Shown: positions 18,610 to 28,984, numbered from the stretch's first letter. The stretch is DNA of 64,000 nucleotides from Flectobacillus sp. BAB-3569 (GCF_002270355.1 NZ_NJFZ01000003.1:96306-160305), one strand, 5' to 3'. The notes: generated by a model not told the origin, from the letters alone. Made by a program: numbers and translations.

Positions 18610-19359
18610 CTAGTTTACGACATATTTCCCATCTGATGCAATAGTCACTTTAGGAAGTTTATGGGTAGTTTCGAAGTATTGATACCCTGGTTTTAGCCAA
18701 GACCAAAATTCAATTAAGTCATTATTGGCGCTAAATTCTTGTTTTAAGGCATTGTAATTGTCATCACTCAATTTTGTCGGGAAAATATGAACAGGAATAT
18801 CATTTCCACTATTTTTTGCTTTGATTGCGAAAAGATACAATTCGTTGATAAGTTCGTCACCAACAGGGATACAGCCAATGGTCAAACAAGAACCGTGGAT
18901 AAAGATATTGTCGCCTGGGTTGACAGGGTCAGCAAATTTAAGGTCAGAAGCATTAGGATAACCTACTCTAAACGAAAGGATGTATTCACTTTGAGGATTG
19001 AAAGCATTTACGGTGTAAAAACCTTCGGGCATTTGTCTGTCACCAGAGCGGCGTTTAGGGCCTAAGACACCTGTAGTGGCACAAAAATCATAGGTTTTTG
19101 CCAAAGTATATTGTGCGCTTTCTTGGTTTTTGACCCAAACTTCAAGAACTCTTTCTTTCTTGAACGCCCTGATATACATATCATACTTTTGCGTATTGAT
19201 ACCTTTTGATTTTAATAAATCCTCCACAGCCTTTCCTTTGAGTTTGACAGCTTCGCGTACACGCGGGAACTGTAATTGTTTTGTGTAAAAAGAAGGATTT
19301 GTCTGAGCAAAACCTCCAAAGCCTAAAAGTGTAATAAAGGCTAGGAAAATGTGTTTCAT
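18610..19359 (-). CDS. Secreted L,D-transpeptidase (YkuD/YafK-like)
   Basis: 249 residues with a signal peptide (1-18, FGGFAQ). The YkuD active site is IHGSCLTIGCIPVGD, with His155 and nucleophile Cys163. The enzyme class forms meso-DAP crosslinks or attaches proteins to peptidoglycan in the periplasm. The family resembles murein transpeptidases of the YafK type (Lpp/EPS-related), but which reaction it performs is not resolvable. Confidence 0.87.
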   Translation of the reverse strand: MKHIFLAFITLLGFGGFAQTNPSFYTKQLQFPRVREAVKLKGKAVEDLLKSKGINTQKYDMYIRAFKKERVLEVWVKNQESAQYTLAKTYDFCATTGVLGPKRRSGDRQMPEGFYTVNAFNPQSEYILSFRVGYPNASDLKFADPVNPGDNIFIHGSCLTIGCIPVGDELINELYLFAIKAKNSGNDIPVHIFPTKLSDDNYNALKQEFSANNDLIEFWSWLKPGYQYFETTHKLPKVTIASDGKYVVN

Positions 19360-19598
19360 GGTTCGGATTGAATATTAAAGGTTCAAATAAATTTAAAAGT
19401 CAATTAGTAAGCTTATGACGTGTTTATGTGTGAAAGTCTCACAAACAAGGTACAAAAAAGTGTGCAAAAGTCAAGGAAGAGTCAGAATTCCTTAAATGCC
19501 AAATTTAATAGTTGACATCAGATTTTCTCAAAAATATTTTATTGAATTGACCATATAGCGTAACTTTCCAGCTTCAAAATGGAATCCAATACACAACA

Positions 19599-19892
19599 AT
19601 GATTACAGCCTCTTATTTGAAAAGTACCTTGTCGGAAGAATTTCCCCCACAAGATTGTAATATATTTCTGAAAGCACTTTGGTATGATGCGAAAGGCGAT
19701 TGGGAATCCGCTCATGAAATAGCTCAATCAAACGAAGGAAGTCAACCCTATGATCGCTTGCATGCCTATCTGCATCGCAAGGAAGGCGACAACTGGAATG
19801 CCAATTATTGGTACTCACGTGCCAAGTCCAAAATGCCATCCTATTCATTAGAAAAAGAATGGGAAAACTTGGTGGTTGAACTACAACGATAG
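19599..19892 (+). CDS. Conserved small cytoplasmic protein, unknown function
   Basis: 97 residues with no signal peptide. A TPR-like core is visible: ALWYDAKGDWESAHEIAQ and AYLHRKEGDNWNANYWYSRA, rich in Trp and His. I recall similar short proteins in several phyla but cannot name a function. It is followed 27 bases later by metF on the same strand and probably shares its transcript. Confidence 0.7.
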   Translation: MITASYLKSTLSEEFPPQDCNIFLKALWYDAKGDWESAHEIAQSNEGSQPYDRLHAYLHRKEGDNWNANYWYSRAKSKMPSYSLEKEWENLVVELQR

Positions 19893-19919
19893 ATTTAATT
19901 TTTTAATTACGACTTACAA

Positions 19920-20873
19920 ATGACGAAAATTACCCAATATATAGAAGAAGCCAAAGGGAAAACACTCTTTTCAATTGAGATTATTCCTCCTGTGAAAGGT
20001 GAAAGTATTCAAACATTGATGAATAATATTGAGCCTTTGATGGAGTTTCAGCCTCCTTTTATTGAAGTTACCTATCACCGAGAAGAATTTATTGAGAAGG
20101 TCATCAATGGAAGAATCGAGAAAATACCTACTCGTAAGCGCCCTGGAACGGTCGGAATCTGTGCTTCGATTATGAACCGATTCAAGGTAGACGCGGTACC
20201 CCACGTGATTTGTGGAGGTTTTACACAAGAGGAAACCGAAGATTTTTTGTTTGATTTACATTACATTGGTATCGATAATGTATTGGTGCTACGTGGTGAC
20301 CCTGTGAAAGGTAATGCTGCTTTTGTGCCAGAGAAGGGAGGCCATGCTTATGCTAGTGAGCTACTAGAACAAGTGGTAAGTATGAATCAAGGAAAGCTCT
20401 TGCATGAAGAAACCGAAAGCACCCCGACGAATTTTTGTATCGGTGTGGCAGGCTATCCCGAAAAGCATTTTGAAGCTCCCAATTTCCAAGTCGACTTTGA
20501 GTATTTGAGAAGAAAAGTTGCATTAGGAGCTGATTATATCGTCACTCAAATGTTTTTTGACAATCAAAAGTATTTTGATTTTGTGAAAAAATGCCGTGAA
20601 GAAGGAATCAATGTCCCAATTATCCCAGGACTTAAACCTTTGGCAACTCGTAAACAATTGACTGTATTGCCAAGAATATTTCACTTGGATATTCCAATAG
20701 ATTTGGTCAATGCTGTAAATGCTTGCAAATCGGATAAAGATGTCAAGCAAGTGGGTATCGAATGGTGTATCCAACAGTGTAAAGAGTTGATGGATTTTGG
20801 TGCGCCAATTTTACATTTTTACACGATGTCAAAATCAGAAAGTACGCAAAAAATTGCTCAAGCTATTTTTTAA
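19920..20873 (+). CDS. metF: 5,10-methylenetetrahydrofolate reductase
   Basis: Flavoenzyme that reduces methylene-THF to methyl-THF, the methyl donor used by MetH (1-1377). 317 residues forming a TIM barrel: opening KTLFSIEIIPP with the Glu of the FSIE motif, YIGIDNVLVLRGDP in the FAD/NADH region, GADYIVTQMFFDNQKYFDF, IPIIPGLKPL. Cytoplasmic. It is the second gene of a probable pair with the 97-residue protein and ends at a terminator. Confidence 0.95.
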   Translation: MTKITQYIEEAKGKTLFSIEIIPPVKGESIQTLMNNIEPLMEFQPPFIEVTYHREEFIEKVINGRIEKIPTRKRPGTVGICASIMNRFKVDAVPHVICGGFTQEETEDFLFDLHYIGIDNVLVLRGDPVKGNAAFVPEKGGHAYASELLEQVVSMNQGKLLHEETESTPTNFCIGVAGYPEKHFEAPNFQVDFEYLRRKVALGADYIVTQMFFDNQKYFDFVKKCREEGINVPIIPGLKPLATRKQLTVLPRIFHLDIPIDLVNAVNACKSDKDVKQVGIEWCIQQCKELMDFGAPILHFYTMSKSESTQKIAQAIF

Positions 20874-20899
20874 AAATAGTAAATAAAAACTAAGGGAAA

Positions 20900-20930
20900 G
20901 GTAGGCTTCTTGGAGTCTGCCTCTTTTTTT
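20900..20930 (+). terminator. Terminator after metF
   Basis: Eight-base stem GGTAGGCT / AGTCTGCC (one or two G-T pairs), six-base loop, then CTCTTTTTTT. Confidence 0.75.
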
Positions 20931-21077
20931 AGGGTCAATTCATTAGCGGAAAGCTGTTTTCAAAACCATTTAAACAGTTTCATCATGAATTACTCAAAGA
21001 ATCCAAGTTACTTGATTATTTTTGAGACAATAGAGTCCAAATTAATTACAAACTCATTTAAGAGATAGTTGTCATAC

Positions 21078-24000
21078 ATGGTAATACATTTACAATCCTT
21101 TATACGATTTATAGTACAAAAGAGAAAAATATTTCTTGGACTGGCTTTGCTAACTTTTAGTATGGCTTTTTTGGTCTATTTTTTAAGTGAAAAAGGACCC
21201 GTAAGTGCTACCGAAGATAAGTATCTGTATGACGTTCAGCAGAAGGTACAGGAAGAAGTAAATGTTTCGCAGGAAGATTTACGTAAAATAATCGCTACGC
21301 TACAAACACTAGGTCCTAAGCCTCAGTTTTCTCAATTTGCTGTTCAGGCGACACATCCGTATTTTATTTTTAAGAATCACGCTCTGATTTATTGGTCAGA
21401 TTCAAAATTTGTTCCTGAATATGAAAAAGTAAGAGGTACTTATACGGTTCGTTCATTTGAAATCGACAGGAATAAATTTGTGGTAAATCATGCGCAAACA
21501 GGTGAGTATGAAATATTTTCGCTGATAGAACTGTTTCGATTATACGAGTCAGAAACCAACCATCTGAAATCTACCTATAATCCTGCGATTTTTTCGATAG
21601 ACCCACAAAATTTAAGTGTCGAGAAATCTACGAATCCTCACCTAAACATTCATACCGAAGATCAGATATTTTTATTTGTGGTTACCCCACCCAAGGCCGA
21701 TAGCTTAAAAAATCAATCAATTCCTGTCAATGTCATTGTGCTTGGTGTATTGGGGTTATTTTTATTGACCATATTCGTATTGAGTCTGATTTGGGTATTT
21801 AATCATGAGCACCAATATGAGAAGGCTTTTTTGCTTTTAGTTGTTTTTTTAGTGGGATTGAGGGGTGTAATGCTGTTTTATTCCTTGCCTTTTATTTTCT
21901 ACGAAAGCAACTTGTTTAATCCCAAGTTTTATGCTTCATCGGCTATTGTACCTTCTTTGGGTGATTTAATACTCAATTTGATAGTAATATTTTTCTTGTT
22001 GTTGTACTTGGTGAATTATTACTACAAAATGAAATTCTATTTGTGGGTGATGCACGTTTCTCAAAGTCTAAAAATAACCATTGCCAGCATTTTTGTCTTC
22101 CTGAGTTTTTACATTTACAAAAGCCTCTATTTTGTACTAGTCAACATTTATATCTTCTCGCAATACCGACTAGATCTGTCTCTCAGTATTGACTTTTGGG
22201 ACAGACCTCTCAAAACCTCCTGTATTGGTATATTTTTGTTGGTAAGCTTAGTGTATTTCCTAGCGACGCATGTGCTTATAAACTTATTTATCAAGCTTTT
22301 ACGTTTGACAAAGCCAATGGTTTATATGGGCTTGTTGCTTGTGACGTCTTTGCTTTCCATGGCGTTTTGGGCTTTGTTATTAGATATTGGAATAGGGGTG
22401 TTGAGCTTACATGGCTTGTACATAGGCCTGATTTGTTGGATGCAGTTTCCACGATATCTCTATACTTTTCGATACCAAACGACAATCTATTTCTTTTCGG
22501 CGTCAATTATTTGTGCGGCTATGGCCACCAATGTGGTTTATAAACAAGCCAGTCGGAGAGATTTGGTAATGAAACAACAATTAGGGAAAAAGTACTTAGC
22601 CGAAAATGATGAGATAGGGGAGTTTCTACTGAGCAAACTTGTCACTCAAATTAAGGAAGATACAACTCTGATGAAAATTGCTCGAAAAGCGCTTTTACCA
22701 AGAGAACAAGTACAGAATTATGTCAAAAAATCATTGTTAGATAACTACTTTGATTATTATGATGTAGAAATATCGGTATTTGACCCAGCTGGTAATTCGC
22801 TTACAAATGTAGAAGGATCTTCTAATTATGCAGCGTACGAAAAGGAGTATAACAAGCCCAAATATAAAACCAATTACCCTGACTTATTTTTCATTAATGA
22901 ACCTCGCAATGGGTTTGTAAAACAATATGTCGAGTTTGTTCCATTAGAGACCAATTTTGATGAAAAAGTAGGATATATCGTGCTAGATTTGCGTGAGCGT
23001 GATGGTATAACAAAAGATGCTTTTTCTGATTTGACGATGTCTGATGGCTCCCAGCTGGAATTAGGGAATTTTAGTTTTGCCGTTTATGAAAACGGACGCA
23101 TTGTGAATTCAGGTGGGAAAGGGTATAATTATGAAAGAAAAATGCCTTTATCTGTCTTAAATAATCCTTTTTTATTTTCTGAAGGTATTACTTACAGCGG
23201 ATTCAAACACTTGGGTGTAACTGGTAAAAATAATCGAAAAATTATCGTTTCGTCAGAGGAAATGACGCCTTCGGGGCTATACTCCAATTTTTCATTCTTG
23301 TTTTTAGTATTAGTAGTTACCATTATTTGTGTGATGTTGCTGTATTCGGTTCGATATGGTTTTACTCGTATGAATGTAAGTTTGGCAACTAAGATTCAGA
23401 TTTATTTGAACGTAGCCTTTCTACTCCCTTTGATTTTAGTGGTGGGGATTACCTTAAGTATTATCGGAACAAAATTGGCAGAAAGTCAATCTCAGTCCTA
23501 TCTGAGTCAGACCGAAAATGTTAGTATCAGTGTATGGCCAGCGGTGGATAAATATGCTCAGGGCAAAATGAGCGAAGAGTTTTTGTCGGACACTTTAACA
23601 AAAATTGTTTCGAATAGTAAAAAGTTTGTAAGCATTTTTGATACAACAGGGAAGTTACTAGCAACAAACAAAAACCTGATTTATAGAACCAATATGGTTT
23701 CAAAATTCTTGAATCCACTGGCCTATATCAAGTTGATGGAAGAGAAGGAGCTAAAAGTAAGTTTGAGCGAACAACTAGGTAATTTGACATTTACGACCTC
23801 CTTCCTCGGAATACGTTCGAACGAGGGGCGCCTTTTAGGAATTATTAGTATCCCTTTTTATGATGCGAAAGTGTGGTATGAGAAAGAAGTAAGTGCTGTA
23901 ATTGGGTCATTATTAAATGCCTTTACCACGATTTTCGTGATACTATTACTCTTATCATTTTTGCCTCTAATGCGCTTACGGTTCCTTTACGGATTATTAC

Positions 24001-24814
24001 CAATAAATTACGAAAAATAGATTTGAGTAAAACCAATGAGGCATTAAGCTGGCGCTCTGACGATGAAATAGGCGTTTTGATAAAAGCCTATAACCAAATG
24101 CTAGTCAAGTTAGAGGAATCTAAAATTGCTTTGTCAGACTCCAATAAGCAGTCAGCTTGGCAACAAATGGCAAAACAGGTAGCACATGAAATCAAAAATC
24201 CTTTGACACCAATGAAGTTATCCTTGCAGTTGTTGCAACATAAGCTTTCGCGTGGGGTAACGATTGATGCCGTTCAAATAAAAGACCAGATAGATTCGCT
24301 TACGGGTCAGATAGATAACTTGTCTTACATTGCTAACTCTTTCTCAGATTTTGCTCGAATGCCAATTCCTAAGCAAGAGGTTTTTGACATTGTCGCAGAA
24401 GCTACCATGGTGATTAATCTATTTTTGGAGGACAAAACCATTCGTTTGATTAAGGATATTCCTGCAAATTCGATTTATGTGGTTGGAGATAGACATCTTA
24501 CAGGAAATATTATTAAAAACCTGATTGTAAATGCCATTCAATCAGTGCCTTCACACCGAAGTCCTATTATTACGGTACGCCTCATTAGAGGAATCGAGGC
24601 CATAACGTTTAGTGTAACCGATAACGGTATAGGTATCCCAGAAGAAGACCGCAGTAAAATTTTTATGCTTGATTTTAGCACCAAAGAACAAGGTTCTGGT
24701 GTTGGACTTGCACTGGCAAAATGGGTTGTTGATAATGCCAAAGGTAGCATTTGGTTTGATACACAAACTAGCACAGGTTCGACCTTCTATTTTACCTTAC
24801 CTTTGAATCAATAA
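21078..24814 (+). pseudogene. Large NtrY-like sensor histidine kinase, one-base frameshift
   Basis: Inner-membrane kinase of about 1245 residues once joined. The first 980 residues hold an N-terminal membrane helix, a sensory region, a block of about eight further helices (residues 220-490), a second extracytoplasmic domain (500-740) and another helix pair with a PAS-like segment. The C-terminal part begins in the next frame with the HAMP-like stretch KTNEALSWRSDDEIGVL, then the H-box HEIKNPLTP, the N-box NIIKNLIVNAIQS and DNGIGIPEEDRSKIF / GSGVGLALAKWVV. Adding a base to the five-T run at 23958-23962 restores ...SNALTVPLRIITNKLRK between them. An ATG at 21078 is the start chosen; a TTG lies 9 bases upstream. 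No response regulator is adjacent. Its ligand is unknown. Confidence 0.85.
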
Positions 24815-24840
24815 ACTCGGTGGGTAATATCCACAAAAAT

Positions 24841-24875
24841 AAAAAGAGGTCGGAGCTAAGCTCCGACCTCTTTTT
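24841..24875. terminator. Perfect bidirectional terminator between kinase and HNH genes
   Basis: AAAAAGAGGTCGGAGC, three-base loop TAA, GCTCCGACCTCTTTTT: 16-base perfect arms with A and T flanks serving both convergent genes. Confidence 0.92.
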
Positions 24876-25470
24876 ATTTCTCATCATCCAATTTAACGTG
24901 GCCCCAGTTTTCACCAGAACGAATACGGTTAAGTTGTGTATGAGTGATGCCAAATTGCTTTGCAATCATTTTCAGACGGTTTTTGTCTGAGCGAAGCATC
25001 TTTTTAATCATCAAAACCTTACTTTCTGTGAGTTTGTAGTTTTTGGTTCTTCTTGGAATAACTTTGTCTCTCACAGCTGGATTATCACGGTTATGAATGG
25101 TCATTTCATCACGTGTAACCCATTTCAAATTTTCCCAGTGGTTGTTAAGCTTGTCGTGGTCGAGGTGGATGACAAATTTCTTCTCATCCGAGTCTTTTTT
25201 CAAGAAAAACTCAGCCACAAGTTTATGTACATAGCGATTCAAGGACTTATTGCCTCTTGCTCTGATATTCAATGATTTATATCCTTGAATTTTTGAGCCA
25301 GCAATAATTTCGCCATTTACAGGGTCATTTTGGAAACTTTTAAGTCTTCCATAGTTGGATACCTGATAACGAGGAGGATTTTCTACTTCAGTGAACGGAA
25401 TATCCACCCATTTCTCGTTCCAGAAACTACTGATTTTGTTGATTTTCAACGCTGTTTTCTTTTCTGTCAT
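24874..25470 (-). CDS. NUMOD4-HNH protein with C-terminal HTH
   Basis: 198 residues. The NUMOD4 DNA-binding module (about 17-70; WVDIPFTEVENPPRYQVSNYGRLKSF) precedes a HNH_3-type nuclease core (75-128; YVHKLVAEFFL, HLDHDKLNNHWENLKWVT) and a C-terminal helix-turn-helix (about 143-190; KLTESKVLMIKKMLRS, MIAKQFGITHTQLNRIRSG). This architecture is that of homing endonucleases, yet it stands alone, not in an intron or intein. It could be a relic, a mobile gene or a domesticated regulator. No sign of recent insertion such as flanking gene disruption. Confidence 0.8.
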   Translation of the reverse strand: MTEKKTALKINKISSFWNEKWVDIPFTEVENPPRYQVSNYGRLKSFQNDPVNGEIIAGSKIQGYKSLNIRARGNKSLNRYVHKLVAEFFLKKDSDEKKFVIHLDHDKLNNHWENLKWVTRDEMTIHNRDNPAVRDKVIPRRTKNYKLTESKVLMIKKMLRSDKNRLKMIAKQFGITHTQLNRIRSGENWGHVKLDDEK

Positions 25471-25630
25471 GGGTGTAAAGATTAAGGATTATACAAATAA
25501 CAACAACTAAACCTATTATACAATTGGTTTGTTTCTAATCAATTAAATTTTGTAAAGTAAGTAACGTAATTAACATGATTCATAGGCTAACTTCTTGAGG
25601 TTTCGACCGTATGCTACTCATCTAGCATCA
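25471..25630. other. Gap upstream of HNH gene
   Basis: AT-rich, no gene or hairpin recognised. With the following repeat and 25781-26008, it forms a 538-base gene-free gap in which only the repeat stands out. Confidence 0.4.
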
Positions 25631-25780
25631 TTAAGTAAATAAGCAAAATTTAAGAAATTTTACCCGTCTTAGGCTTTATGCTTTAAACAAAAAGAGTCAA
25701 AGAATTTCTTCCGAAATTATGAATACATTTTACCTAATGCCTAGGGCTTGTAGCCTAAAACTTGTGAACACAATACTTAA
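25631..25780 (+). repeat. Repeat family A, variant core
   Basis: 150 bases, starts TTAAGTAAATAAGC then AAAATTTAAG and ends CACAATACTTAA, an inverted match. The core contains TAGGCTTTATGC and TGCCTAGGGCTTGTAGCC, related to the copy at 47610 rather than to the GCCTTGTGCC type. Confidence 0.6.
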
Positions 25781-26008
25781 TAGACCTCATTTAGTAACTA
25801 TAAATCAAACATGGTCAAAGATAATTGATTTATTGTAGCGAGCAATCTAACTATAAGATTACGAGAGTTTGTCGTTTTATTGGGTTAGGTCTAATCAAAA
25901 TATAACACTCTATGATAACTCAACATCTAGTGATTTTGTTTCAAGCAATTCGTCATAAATATAACGAACTGCTTGAGTAAATATATCAAAATTAGAATTA
26001 AAAATTGC

Positions 26009-28051
26009 TTATAATTCAAAAATTTTACACTCTCCTGCTAACAAGCTATTAACGATAAATACACCGTTTGATTGCGTAACATTTTGTAATGGCGATGCAA
26101 AAGTTGAAAAAATATTTTTGAGTTCTGTACCGATTAATGCTCCTTTTAGCTCAATAGCCGTAATATCTTGCTCAATATCTAGGTTTGCAAGAAATACGTA
26201 GTTGCCAAGTCCTTCAATTTTCCAAGCAATTACTTTATGTTGGTTTTCTGCTGATGGACTAATCAACCAATGTATTTTTTGATGAATAATCTTAGGCATC
26301 AGCTGGTCTGAAATTACCTTTATTTGCTCTAAATTATGGAATAACGTTCCATTTTTTCCCCATATATACGGTCCGTGGGTAGCTTTGGGTCCTTCGTCGA
26401 GCTGAAAAACATATAATTTTGTATAATTTTCGTTTGGTGCAGGTACAGGATGTGGGTCGCGCTGTTCGTAACCCAGACTCATGTACGAGGGCATATCCGT
26501 TAGAAATAATGCCATGAAAAGACGCAATTCGTTTCCTTTTAGATAAAATTCATCAAAACGAGGGTCGTCCTTATCAGCGGTCATGATCGTAAAGTTAGGC
26601 GCAAAACTACGCGTTTGTGCCAATTCATGATAACGAGCAAATTCTGCTATAAATCTTGGCGAGCCCACTACCATCGACTGTAAGTCACCAAGGGTAGAAT
26701 CTGTATCTGAACCTTCCAAATGTTCTTCTTCAACTCCATACGCCATTTCGTTCGGAGGAGCCAAGAAGCTTTCTGCAAAATATCCAAACGAAGGCTTGTG
26801 TTGTCGAATAAAATGTTTGATGTATTTATGAATATCGTAATACAAATCAGGATTTTCAGGCGTGCCTTCTGGGCGCATCTGCACGTGTGACATATCGCCA
26901 CGCATAAAATCAAAATTGAAATCGAGCGCAAAAGATAGGTAACGATTAGCTACATACTCCCAAACTTCTACACGAGGTTTTTCAAAGTCAATTTCCCAAT
27001 CTGCATTATTATTTTTAGCTTCATGAAGCTTAAATCTACCCAAAGGCCCAAAAACACGAGACATCGCTTGTGGCTTAGCAATAACATAGTCGCGCCATAC
27101 TCTTCCGTCTTCATCAACTGTTTTTGCCTCGTCGTGTGGGTCTACTGCCAAACCGCGATATGGTGGCGCCATAGTGGCAGGTACAGGCTCATAACCTTCT
27201 TCAAACAAATAGCTGATAAACTGATTACGGCGTCCATTTCGTCCCCAAAGGTCTTTTTTCTGACCAAATAATACTAATATTCGATCTGATTCACTGATTT
27301 GAGTATTGTCAAAAAATGCCTGAACATTGTCTGGGTAAGGGATATTGACCGAAGCACCTACTTTTTGTAAGAACTCAAAAATACGTTCCTGAACTTTTAG
27401 ATGTAAATTTTCTTCATGGTTTAAAATCTCGAATTCTTTTCGTTGTAACCATTCAAAATACTGAGGATTGGCAAGGGCGATTTCCGAATAACGATCAGTA
27501 TGTGGAATTACGTCCATGCCCACAGTTTTGCCTAAAGCATGTAAGATATTGACTACCACTTTCAATTGCTTTTCGACAGTATCCAAATGAGGATAGTAGC
27601 TTGCTAATTCAGCATCATAGAACTCAGGATTGATGTTCCAACCAGCCATACCATACAAACTTGCGACTACACCACATTCCCAAATAGGCAATAGGTGAAT
27701 TGAAGATTGTGAAGCAGGCAACGTGAGAGAGTACTTTACTACATTCCAAAAGCTCTGAATCGTTCGAACATTGATACCAACCATATTTACCGTTTTGAGC
27801 CATTGTCCATCAGTCAATGACTTTACAGGACTATCTACGGTATTGTTGGGGTTAATGGCTTGATAGAAAGTGGCTTGTCCCAACTTTCGCTCTAGTAAAT
27901 AAGCTATTTGGGCGGTTGGAATCTTAACGGCCAATTCGGGCAAAAGATGCGGTATAAATTGACTTTGCCCATTGAGATAGGGCGCAATTAAGTGCTGCTG
28001 ATTGTTTGCCCATAGCTGGCAAAAATCATCATGTGTATTTGGGATATTCAT
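26009..28051 (-). CDS. GH13-like (alpha-amylase superfamily) glycosidase
   Basis: 680 residues, no signal peptide. It has a TIM-barrel-like layout with alpha-amylase-type landmarks: GMDVIPHTDRYSE (region I-like), FDFNFDFMRGDMSHVQ (the RxD nucleophile context), SFGYFAESFLAPP (the acid/base Glu) and NFTIMTADKDDPR (where the transition-state Asp would lie). A C-terminal beta domain follows from about residue 590. The motifs depart from classic GH13 consensus, so the superfamily is likely but the family and substrate are not settled. The large size and lack of a signal point to cytoplasmic storage-glucan or oligosaccharide metabolism. Single gene, flanked by gaps on both sides. Confidence 0.6.
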   Translation of the reverse strand: MNIPNTHDDFCQLWANNQQHLIAPYLNGQSQFIPHLLPELAVKIPTAQIAYLLERKLGQATFYQAINPNNTVDSPVKSLTDGQWLKTVNMVGINVRTIQSFWNVVKYSLTLPASQSSIHLLPIWECGVVASLYGMAGWNINPEFYDAELASYYPHLDTVEKQLKVVVNILHALGKTVGMDVIPHTDRYSEIALANPQYFEWLQRKEFEILNHEENLHLKVQERIFEFLQKVGASVNIPYPDNVQAFFDNTQISESDRILVLFGQKKDLWGRNGRRNQFISYLFEEGYEPVPATMAPPYRGLAVDPHDEAKTVDEDGRVWRDYVIAKPQAMSRVFGPLGRFKLHEAKNNNADWEIDFEKPRVEVWEYVANRYLSFALDFNFDFMRGDMSHVQMRPEGTPENPDLYYDIHKYIKHFIRQHKPSFGYFAESFLAPPNEMAYGVEEEHLEGSDTDSTLGDLQSMVVGSPRFIAEFARYHELAQTRSFAPNFTIMTADKDDPRFDEFYLKGNELRLFMALFLTDMPSYMSLGYEQRDPHPVPAPNENYTKLYVFQLDEGPKATHGPYIWGKNGTLFHNLEQIKVISDQLMPKIIHQKIHWLISPSAENQHKVIAWKIEGLGNYVFLANLDIEQDITAIELKGALIGTELKNIFSTFASPLQNVTQSNGVFIVNSLLAGECKIFEL

Positions 28052-28217
28052 AGATTAATATAAAAATGGATAATGGAACGTAACAAATGTCAGTAATACT
28101 GAAACTATTAGTTCTCTTAAATTTGTTTTAAAAGTAAACAAATTCTTGAAAATTACATATTTTTTGCCTTTGATATTACTTCGAGTAATAGAGTAAGGGA
28201 ATGATATATAAATACTT

Positions 28218-28579
28218 ATGGCAAAAAAACATTGGTGATTGGCGCAACGACCAATTCTGCAAGATATGCCTACATCGCAACCAATATGCTCTTAAATCAC
28301 GGGCACGAAGTAGAGCTTTTGGGAATAAAAAAAGGAGAAGTCGCTTCTATTCTTATTCAAAATGGTTTTCCTAAATTGGAAAATATAGATACCGTTACTA
28401 TGTACATCGGTCCACAGCATCAGCCAGCGTATTATGACTACATACTTGAACTGAACCCAAAACGTATCGTATTTAACCCAGGCACCGAAAATCCTGAGTT
28501 TGAGACTTTGGCACAAAGTAAGGGAATAGCGGTGGAAGAAGCCTGTACCTTGGTATTACTCTCGACAGGACAGTATTAA
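28218..28579 (+). pseudogene. CoA-binding-domain protein, one-base frameshift near the start
   Basis: Small Rossmann-type CoA_binding protein (about 120 residues). The frame from 28232 reads VIGATTNSARYAYIATNMLL and continues to VEEACTLVLLSTGQY. The natural start, ATG at 28218 giving MAKK, is out of frame. One more A in the seven-A run at 28223-28229 yields MAKKTLVIGATTNSARY. The ATT/ATG-less ORF starting at 28232 is therefore an artefact. Possible function: CoA or nucleotide binding, role unknown. Confidence 0.75.
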
Positions 28580-28984
28580 TTTGAAAATTTGAAAATTTGT
28601 AAATTTGAAGATTTGAAAATGTGCTGATTTGTTAATTTGAAGATAAGAAGTAGGAAATATTAAATTAAAAGTATATCTGAGGCCTGATTACTGGACAAAA
28701 TTGAATGTACTAGTTCAAGACTTAGTCTTGGACTCATTTTTTTAACAGTTTAAAACTGTTTTTACAAAATTCAGTGAAAAAGTCTAAATACCTTTTCTCT
28801 TTTTGTCCAGTAATTAGACTGTTAACTAATAACGTTTTCCTATTTAATTGAAAGGATTGATAAAAAATATGAGGTTGTTTAGCTCTATTTATCGACCTTA
28901 TTCTCTATCTACGAAACATTTTCAAATCTTCAAATTGACAAATCTTCAAATTGATTAGTCTTCAAATCAGCACATTTTCAAATT
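28580..28984. repeat. Nested inverted-repeat block between convergent genes
   Basis: The outer arms (28580-28643 and 28914-28984) are composed of ATTTGAA-type words and share the inverted match TTGAAAATGTGCTGATTTG. Inside lie TTACTGGACAAAA (28688-28700) with its inverse TTTTGTCCAGTAA (28801-28813), the hairpin AGTTCAAGACT / AGTCTTGGACT (28712-28734) and AACAGTTTAAAACTGTT (28744-28760). No ORF. It fills the gap between the stop codons of the CoA-binding gene and fabH. Confidence 0.7.

Noticed and set aside
28232..28579. ORF starting at 28232 as a 115-residue gene with its own start
   Set aside because: It lacks the family N-terminus; the true start MAKK at 28218 is restored by one extra A, so the listed start is an artefact.
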